From contig JBDHUT010000011.1 in the NCBI GenBank assembly GCA_039809305.1, positions 1-15,811 on the forward strand: 15,811 nt of DNA, given 5' to 3'. The translations under genes and the position numbers were made by a program. The stretch comes from JALHNF01 sp039809305. GTDB taxonomy: Bacteria; Patescibacteriota; Minisyncoccia; Phycocordibacterales; UBA5272. Below the pieces are notes generated by a model. It had not been told where the DNA came from. It saw only the letters and a program-made list of their open reading frames with translations, and searched no databases. Shown here piece after piece: positions 11,551 to 15,811 of the stretch. Each line of letters starts with the position of its first letter. Position 1 is the stretch's first letter.

Positions 11551-13071
11551 ATGGACTCACTCCTTTTGTATACAGGAGTGCTTGCGGTGGGGGGTAGTAT
11601 TGGATATGGCACAAAAATCCTGGTAAACAAGTTAAGAAAAAATGCACTTGAGCTTGAAATTGCCCACGCGCGTTTTGAGGCGTCCAAAACAGCAGAAAGT
11701 ATTATTCAGGAGGCAGAAAAAAAAGCACGTGCCACAGAGGATGAATTAATGAAACTTCTTCTTAAAACTCGTGAAGAACATACTGCAAATGCACTCCGAC
11801 TTAAATCGACAGAAGACCGACTGTCACAAAAAGAACAGTTACTCGATGAAGAAAAGAAAAGATTGCTGGAAAAAGAGCTTACTGTCTCTGCATTAGAAAA
11901 AAAGGTCTTGCAAACCGAAAACGAGCTTGCAAAACGGTACGAAACTATTGCTGGTATTAGTGAAAGTGATGCACGAGCATATATTTTTGCTAAGGCTCAA
12001 AGTGATGCTGAACAAGATATCATATCGCGACTCAATAAATTTACTCGAGATGGTATGCAGGCCTTAGAGCAAAAAGCGCGAGATATTTTAGTGAGTTCAA
12101 TTCATCGTCTTGGAAATCTTCCGCAAAACGATGTTACCACTACAAATGTAGAAATTCCTTCTGAAGACATAAAAGGAAAGATTATTGGAAAAGAAGGAAG
12201 AAATATTCGTGTGTTTGAACGTCTTGCAGGCGTTGAGCTTCTCATTGATGAATCACCAAACATGATTGTGATTTCCTCATTTGACCCTCTCCGTCGGCAT
12301 ATTGCAAAGACTGCTCTTGAATATTTGATAGCAGACGGTCGTATTCAGCCAGCAAAAATAGAAGAGTGTATTATAAAAGCTCAAAATGAAATAGAAGAGA
12401 TTGTAAGAAAAAAAGGAGAAGCGGCTGTACAAGAAGTTGGTTTATACACACTTGATCCTCGGCTTATGGTTTTACTTGGACGACTCCATTTTCGTACGAG
12501 TTATGGACAAAATGTACTTCAACATTCTGTAGAAATGGCACACATTGCAGGAATGCTTGCTCATGAACTTAAAGCTGATGTTGATGTGGCAAAGGCTGGT
12601 GCGCTCTTGCATGATATTGGTAAAGCGGTTGATCATGAGGTTGAAGGTACACATGTAGAAATAGGTCGAAGGATTTTAGCTAAGTTTGGCGTTGATGAGA
12701 GAATTATTCAAGCAATGCAGGCTCATCATGAAGAGTATCCGTATGAAACAATTGAGTCGGTGATTGTTCAGGTTGCCGACGCTATTTCAGGAGGACGTCC
12801 TGGTGCCCGGCGAGATACTGTTGAAAATTATCTCAAACGTTTGAGTCAGCTTGAGGCTATTGCAAATTCATTTACTGGTATTGAGAAGTCATTTGCTCTC
12901 CAGGCAGGGCGTGAATTGCGCATTTTTGTCACTCCAGAGGCTGTAAGCGAACTTATGGCCCGAGACATTGCTCGGGATATTGCGCTCCGTATAGAGCGAG
13001 AATTACGCTTCCCAGGCGAAATTAAAGTACATGTCATTCGTGAAACACGAGTTATTGAGGTCGCTCGATAA
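11551..13071 (+). CDS. rny: Ribonuclease Y
   Basis: A 506-residue membrane-anchored endoribonuclease initiating mRNA decay. In order: one N-terminal membrane helix (about 4-20, LLLYTGVLAVGGSIGYG), a long charged coiled coil (about 28-185), a KH domain with GKIIGKEGRN at 209-218, and an HD domain with LHDIGK (His354-Asp355), preceded by QHSVEMAHIAG (His325). A conserved C-terminal segment ends FPGEIKVHVIRETRVIEVAR. The full family layout and length are present. It is translationally coupled to clpP by a three-base gap. A bidirectional terminator follows. Confidence 0.96.
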   Translation: MDSLLLYTGVLAVGGSIGYGTKILVNKLRKNALELEIAHARFEASKTAESIIQEAEKKARATEDELMKLLLKTREEHTANALRLKSTEDRLSQKEQLLDEEKKRLLEKELTVSALEKKVLQTENELAKRYETIAGISESDARAYIFAKAQSDAEQDIISRLNKFTRDGMQALEQKARDILVSSIHRLGNLPQNDVTTTNVEIPSEDIKGKIIGKEGRNIRVFERLAGVELLIDESPNMIVISSFDPLRRHIAKTALEYLIADGRIQPAKIEECIIKAQNEIEEIVRKKGEAAVQEVGLYTLDPRLMVLLGRLHFRTSYGQNVLQHSVEMAHIAGMLAHELKADVDVAKAGALLHDIGKAVDHEVEGTHVEIGRRILAKFGVDERIIQAMQAHHEEYPYETIESVIVQVADAISGGRPGARRDTVENYLKRLSQLEAIANSFTGIEKSFALQAGRELRIFVTPEAVSELMARDIARDIALRIERELRFPGEIKVHVIRETRVIEVAR

Positions 13072-13087
13072 AGAAATGAGTAAAAAC

Positions 13088-13130
13088 AAAACAACCGCGC
13101 TCACCCCTTGGGTTCGCGCGGTTTTGTTTT
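13088..13130. terminator. Bidirectional terminator between rny and small minus gene
   Basis: ACCGCGC (13094-13100) pairs with GCGCGGT (13116-13122), flanked by A-rich and T-rich sides (AAAACAAAAC and TTTTGTTTT). It ends rny on the plus strand and the convergent gene on the minus strand. Confidence 0.88.
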
Positions 13131-13133
13131 AGG

Positions 13134-13161
13134 GAGCAAGAAATACTTTATCTTTCTTGCT
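13134..13161 (-). terminator. Hairpin at the end of the 98-codon minus gene
   Basis: AGCAAGAAA and TTTCTTGCT pair around a nine-base loop, overlapping the stop of the minus gene. It has no T run after it, so it may help the GC-rich terminator just beyond or protect the mRNA 3' end. Confidence 0.5.
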
Positions 13162-13457
13162 TACTGAGATGTTGCCCCCCGTCTTTCAATAACCTTTTGA
13201 GCCATACCAATCCATGTGGCCCATTCCATACCTTGTTGGTTAAGGAAAATCCCTCTAACAGCAATCAAAATGTAACTTATTGTTGCGTCGGCTTTTCCCC
13301 AGTGTCTATCCTCAATATCTCGAGCTAGGGATAATGTTTCTTGCTTGAGATCGCACGGGGCGTACTCTGCTCCGTCACGGAGAAAATGTACTGCCGATTG
13401 GACGAGCACTTCCCCACTTCCTGCGTATCCACCTTGAATCGCCTTTTGGGCATCCAT
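13161..13457 (-). CDS. Unknown 98-residue protein
   Basis: The ATG is preceded by GAGGTG four to five bases away, the same SD type as the small genes at 5790 and 6259. The product begins MDAQKAIQGGYAGSGEVLVQ and appears helical and soluble, with a Trp/Met-rich end (GMEWATWIGMAQKVIERRG). No membrane helix is convincing and I recognise no family. It is convergent with rny, divergent from the HU gene, and has its own promoter (TTGACT-N17-TACGAA), so it is a one-gene unit. Base composition is higher in G+C than the flanking noncoding DNA. Overlapping plus-strand frames are shadows. Confidence 0.68.
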   Translation of the reverse strand: MDAQKAIQGGYAGSGEVLVQSAVHFLRDGAEYAPCDLKQETLSLARDIEDRHWGKADATISYILIAVRGIFLNQQGMEWATWIGMAQKVIERRGATSQ

Positions 13458-13490
13458 GACGCACCTCTTTGCTTAAAAGTGTGTAGCTTA

Positions 13491-13519
13491 TTCGTAACAA
13501 TATATTTACATTTAGTCAA
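13491..13519 (-). promoter_or_regulatory. Promoter of the 98-codon gene
   Basis: Minus strand TTGACT (complement 13514-13519), 17-base spacer, TACGAA (complement 13491-13496). The -10 is weak; the leader would be about 27 bases and contains the SD. Confidence 0.4.
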
Positions 13520-13533
13520 TGTTGTCTTCCCTA

Positions 13534-13561
13534 TTGCAAAAAAAGCAGCATTATCTATACT
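13534..13561 (+). promoter_or_regulatory. Promoter of the HU gene
   Basis: TTGCAA (13534-13539), 16-base spacer, TATACT (13556-13561). Predicted start near 13568 gives a leader of about 58 bases, containing the perfect palindrome TCTCATGAGA (13600-13609). Confidence 0.5.
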
Positions 13562-13626
13562 TATTGTATAACTCTTCTTGATATCCGCATTAAAAGTGGT
13601 CTCATGAGAGTATCAAAAACAAAAAT

Positions 13627-13899
13627 ATGAACAAAGCAGATCTCGTAGAAGCAGTACACGGTGTACTCCAAGGTACAAAAGTACAATCAGAGCAAGTTGT
13701 TGATACTGTAGTTGAGGCTATTGTAAAAACACTTAAGAAAGGTGACGAAGTATCAATCGCAGGTCTTGGAATTTTTTCAGTAAAAGCTCGTGCAGCACGA
13801 ATGGCACGAAACCCTAAAACAGGAGAGCAAGTAAAAGTTCCTGCAACAAAGGTTCCAAAATTCCGAGCAGCAAAAGCGCTCAAGGATGCGGTAAAATAG
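13627..13899 (+). CDS. HU-family DNA-binding protein
   Basis: A 90-residue histone-like protein that bends and compacts DNA as a dimer. The start MNKADLVEAVHGVL, the central GDEVSIAGLGIFSVK (GxxSxxGFG-like turn), and the DNA-binding arm RAARMARNPKTGEQVKVPA, with the intercalating Pro in NPKTGE, are typical of HU/IHF. It ends with FRAAKALKDAV. There is no clear SD before the ATG. It has its own promoter and a very long terminator stem, consistent with high expression as a single-gene unit. HU and IHF subunits cannot be separated by eye. Confidence 0.95.
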   Translation: MNKADLVEAVHGVLQGTKVQSEQVVDTVVEAIVKTLKKGDEVSIAGLGIFSVKARAARMARNPKTGEQVKVPATKVPKFRAAKALKDAVK

Positions 13900-13906
13900 T
13901 TTTCTT

Positions 13907-13949
13907 AAAAAATAAAAAACACTTACAATGTAAGTGTTTTTTATTTTTT
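13907..13949. terminator. Perfect 20-bp bidirectional terminator
   Basis: AAAAAATAAAAAACACTTAC pairs without mismatch with the complementary arm (13930-13949) around a three-base loop AAT. T-rich tails on both strands suit termination of the HU gene and of the convergent small operon, whose last stop overlaps it. Confidence 0.93.
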
Positions 13950-14286
13950 AACCCCATTTATTTATTCTATCGTCTCGTCCTGTGAAGTTTCTTTCAAATC
14001 CCTGTCGTCTTGATCCAAAATCTGGGTGAGTTTCAATTTGTTTTTTTAATAATTCTCGTTCTGTTTCTGCGTTCGGTAGATCTGTTAATTTTCCTGCATA
14101 TCTTCCTCCACGCATTTGTTCTTTAATAGATGCAATTCTCTGGGTAAGTTGTGATAATTGTTGCTCGAGCGTACCTATCTCTGGATTGAGATTTTCTGCC
14201 ACAGTAAGAAAATCAGATCTTCCCTCTCTTTCAGAATACTCTATCGGTTGCTCACTTGTATTTTTTGGAAAGTTTTCTAAACCCAT
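13948..14286 (-). CDS. Unknown 112-residue coiled-coil protein
   Basis: A hydrophilic protein with a disordered N-terminus (NFPKNTSEQPIEYSEREG) and a heptad-like helix at about residues 36-62 (IGTLEQQLSQLTQRIASIKE). The C-terminus is basic (FGSRRQGFERNFTGRDDRI). It is the second gene of a two-gene minus operon, nine bases after its partner, with no SD. The stop codon is in the edge of the bidirectional terminator. I recognise no family; coiled-coil proteins of this size could be scaffolds or adaptors. Confidence 0.7.
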   Translation of the reverse strand: MGLENFPKNTSEQPIEYSEREGRSDFLTVAENLNPEIGTLEQQLSQLTQRIASIKEQMRGGRYAGKLTDLPNAETERELLKKQIETHPDFGSRRQGFERNFTGRDDRINKWG

Positions 14287-14295
14287 AGTTTTAAA

Positions 14296-14538
14296 TTAAT
14301 GAACAGTCTCATCTGCTCCCGGTAAATTGACTTCCCCTTCAGGTAAAGTAACTTGGAAGCCTTTATTATGGAGCTGAAGTCTTTGTTCTGATGTTAGTTG
14401 TTCGTCCTCTACTGCTCCAGCTTTAAACACCGCTTCGAGTTCTGCTCCTTGAAGGGTTTTCGGATCTACTTCATGTACTACTGGTGGGACGTACATACCT
14501 TCTTCGTTTCCAAAGTGTTGAGGCGCTTCAAATGTCAT
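14296..14538 (-). CDS. Unknown 80-residue acidic protein, leaderless
   Basis: This small acidic protein begins MTFEAPQHFGNEEGMYVPPV and has a helix-forming stretch (PKTLQGAELEAVFKAGAVED) followed by LTSEQRLQLHNKGFQVTLPE. It lacks membrane segments and any motif I know. It is the first gene of a two-gene operon; a consensus promoter ends eight bases before its ATG, so the mRNA should start within three bases of the start codon. This is the clearest leaderless example in the window. Confidence 0.7.
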   Translation of the reverse strand: MTFEAPQHFGNEEGMYVPPVVHEVDPKTLQGAELEAVFKAGAVEDEQLTSEQRLQLHNKGFQVTLPEGEVNLPGADETVH

Positions 14539-14546
14539 ATGATTGT

Positions 14547-14575
14547 AATATACTATAAAATTTACTATTTGTCAA
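14547..14575 (-). promoter_or_regulatory. Consensus promoter of leaderless operon
   Basis: Minus strand TTGACA (complement 14570-14575), exactly 17 bases, TATATT (complement 14547-14552). Predicted start near 14540, two bases before the ATG at 14538. Confidence 0.75.
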
Positions 14576-14763
14576 TAATTATGTTATCTAAACATATTGT
14601 AGCACTAAATTGAAGAGGGATTGCAAGTTTAGGCTCGTTTTTACTAATTACTTAGTACTTGCTCACCCATTATAATTCTCTCCGAAAACTTGTTCGACCC
14701 GAGCTCTCGGTTTTTGCCTCCCGTTCCACTCAAGTAAAAACACCGCTCCGCTACACAAAAACT
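14576..14763. other. Noncoding spacer between leaderless operon and tRNAs
   Basis: No supported gene. A moderately GC-rich patch (about 14690-14755) contains the palindrome CCGAGCTCTCGG and a T-loop-like GGTCGAAC on the minus strand, but it does not fold as a tRNA. It may be a tRNA-locus remnant. A minus-strand frame crossing it also runs through both tRNAs and is rejected. Confidence 0.4.
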
Positions 14764-14788
14764 AAAAAAGCTAAGAAGATAGCTTTTT
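14764..14788. terminator. Terminator downstream of tRNA genes
   Basis: AAAAAGCT and AGCTTTTT pair around an eight-base loop; on the minus strand T residues follow, suiting the end of the tRNA-Pro/tRNA-Gly transcript. Confidence 0.7.
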
Positions 14789-14801
14789 CTCCATGTTTTT
14801 G

Positions 14802-14872
14802 TGCGGGATAAGAGAATCGAACTCTTGTCCCCTGCTTGGAAGGCAGGTATTCTACCACTAAACCAATCCCGC
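14802..14872 (-). tRNA. tRNA-Gly (anticodon UCC)
   Basis: Minus strand: acceptor GCGGGAT/ATCCCGC with discriminator A, D arm TTGGTTTAGTGGTAGAA, anticodon arm CCTGC-CTTCCAA-GCAGG (UCC), T arm AAGAG-TTCGATT-CTCTT. Length is 71 nt. No CCA is encoded, so a CCA-adding enzyme is needed. It is 60 bases downstream of tRNA-Pro on the same strand. Confidence 0.95.
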
Positions 14873-14932
14873 AATGAACATATAGTAGCATAAACTTTTA
14901 ATGCTTCAAATAAACAAAATGTCTGACTATTG

Positions 14933-15005
14933 TCGGAGTGCAGGGATTCGAACCCTGAGTCTTTGGTACCCAAAACCAAAATGTTAGCCGTTACACCACA
15001 CTCCG
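14933..15005 (-). tRNA. tRNA-Pro (anticodon UGG)
   Basis: Minus strand: acceptor CGGAGTG/CACTCCG with discriminator A, D arm GTGT-AACGGCTA-ACAT, anticodon stem TTGGT/ACCAA with loop TTTGGGT (UGG, G37 as usual for proline), T arm CAGGG-TTCGAAT-CCCTG. Length is 73 nt, without an encoded CCA. Reading the loop one base off would give UUG (Gln), but the five-pair stem fixes UGG. Confidence 0.92.
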
Positions 15006-15047
15006 AATGCTTTTCATAATAGCACGAAATCGCCCAGAATCAATTTA

Positions 15048-15434
15048 TTATAAGACTATAGGATTTTCTATGTAGCGAACTTTTGCAGTTTTACGTACGG
15101 TGTCTATATAGAGACAGACAAGAATAGTTTTAAATTTAAAGACCTCTGGATGTAAGATTAGATAGTATTCTATTGCTTTTTCAAATTTTTTTGACTTTGA
15201 GAGTGTAAAATTGTCTCTAGGATCTATTTTTTGAGATGTTCCATGTGAAATATCTATACTTTTTACCTCAATAAAATATGTTTCATTGTTCATTTTTCCA
15301 ACAATATCTATTTCGCCGTGATATGTTTTAAAGTTTTGTGTAACAATGTTAAAACCCTTGTTTATTAAGTATTTAATAGTGATATCTTCTCCCAATATTC
15401 CTAAATTTGATTTATTTTTACCGATTCGTTTCAT
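15048..15434 (-). CDS. YraN/UPF0102-family endonuclease-like protein
   Basis: A 128-residue protein with the restriction-endonuclease-like fold of the UPF0102 family. Motifs: LGILGEDITIKYLINKGF (GxxGE at 12-16), then NFKTYHGEIDIVG with the acidic GEID, and YFIEVKS with the EVK catalytic-type signature. The E...D...ExK set matches PD-(D/E)XK nucleases; the cellular role of the family is unsettled (Holliday-junction or DNA repair functions proposed). In many genomes it is near rnhB or rsmI; here it lies between tRNAs and a DnaA-box region. The near-palindrome GTTTCACGTGTAAC (15441-15454) just upstream may be an operator. Confidence 0.88.
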   Translation of the reverse strand: MKRIGKNKSNLGILGEDITIKYLINKGFNIVTQNFKTYHGEIDIVGKMNNETYFIEVKSIDISHGTSQKIDPRDNFTLSKSKKFEKAIEYYLILHPEVFKFKTILVCLYIDTVRKTAKVRYIENPIVL

Positions 15435-15811
15435 ATAAACGTTTCACGTGTAACATTTTTCGATCATTTTATACCATTGCAGATAAATTATGGTGTTGTC
15501 TTAATAATATCTATATATAATAACATATTTTTACAATTAAAGACTTAATGTGTGAAATTTAAAGACTATAAAATGTCCTAGTTATCAACTCTACCCACAT
15601 GTTTATCCACAGTTTCTTTAAAAAATAAGGATTATGTTAGTGGATAACTTATTGTACTTTATATATGTCTTAAATATACATATAAAATAATGAATTTTTA
15701 TAGCATGTTAAAATAAAAACCAACAGATTTTAAAAGACAACCACGTAGGGTAAATAACTAAATCAAGGACTTTTATTAGTTAGTGATCACAGTTTTATAA
15801 GTAACAGTAGA
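15435..15811. other. AT-rich intergenic region, candidate oriC segment
   Basis: No gene is supported in the last 377 bases. Three DnaA-box-like sites occur within 66 bases: TTATCAACT (15582-15590, plus), TTATCCACA (15603-15611, plus, perfect) and TTATCCACT (complement of 15639-15647). Very AT-rich DNA (15648-15720) lies beside them and could be the unwinding element. Two TTAAAGACT copies (15537, 15559) are 22 bp apart, about two helical turns. A TAACTAA/TTAGTTA inverted repeat lies at about 15755-15783. The window ends before any dnaA gene could be seen. Confidence 0.6.

Noticed and set aside
14690..14755. Third tRNA next to tRNA-Gly
   Set aside because: A T-loop-like GGTCGAAC is present, but no acceptor or anticodon stem can be formed.
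14644..14979. Minus-strand 111-codon frame
   Set aside because: It runs through both tRNA genes and the tRNA terminator; typical tRNA-derived false ORF.

Overview
The window looks like a chromosomal segment of an ultra-small Candidate Phyla Radiation (Patescibacteria, Parcubacteria-like) bacterium. Supporting this are AT-rich core genes that mostly lack Shine-Dalgarno sequences, several genes with a -10 box only 6-12 bases from the ATG (leaderless mRNAs), a trigger factor without its PPIase domain, a short NusA with an acidic N-terminal insertion, tRNA genes without encoded CCA, and many small lineage-specific ORFs. The lineage call is inference; the core gene identities are secure.

The left 2.3 kb is the most unusual part. 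A 526-bp unit is tandemly duplicated (2.1 copies, positions 367-1474). Read on the minus strand it carries three perfect copies of a complete type III hammerhead ribozyme. The layout is ribozyme-unit-ribozyme-unit-ribozyme, so one minus-strand transcript should cleave itself into two 526-nt RNAs with ends suited to circularisation. The unit has no meaningful ORF, but it holds many hairpins, three of which have GNRA tetraloops only on the minus strand. A consensus promoter (TTGACA-N17-TATGAT, 2289-2317) points into the array, first through a structured leader and a GC-rich 126-codon gene. A GC-rich membrane-protein gene lies downstream and runs off the left edge. This resembles eukaryotic retrozymes or viroid-like circular RNAs, here in a bacterial chromosome, and is the main candidate for a new system.

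From 2401 to 5745 there is a TrmB-like regulator divergent from a MacB-type ABC exporter pair (ATPase plus permease), then an unknown 176-codon gene. Two small GC-rich genes with strong Shine-Dalgarno sequences, consensus promoters and terminators follow (5734-6510). The second sits in an elaborate RNA context, with its SD in a hairpin loop. Next come housekeeping genes: nusA (with a terminator-like hairpin in its leader), ppa, a one-helix membrane peptide, tig, a probable 200-nt structured minus-strand RNA (9781-9987), rsmE (minus), clpP and rny (three bases apart). After these are a small minus gene, an HU gene, two small minus genes in a leaderless operon, tRNA-Gly(UCC), tRNA-Pro(UGG) and a YraN-family gene. 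The right 370 bases are AT-rich and hold three DnaA boxes, so this may be part of oriC.

Two translation styles coexist: AT-rich core genes with little or no leader, and small GC-rich genes with individual promoters, GAGGTG-type SDs and terminators. The hammerhead array lies among genes of the second style. Core genes cover transcription elongation/termination, protein folding, proteolysis, RNA decay and rRNA modification.
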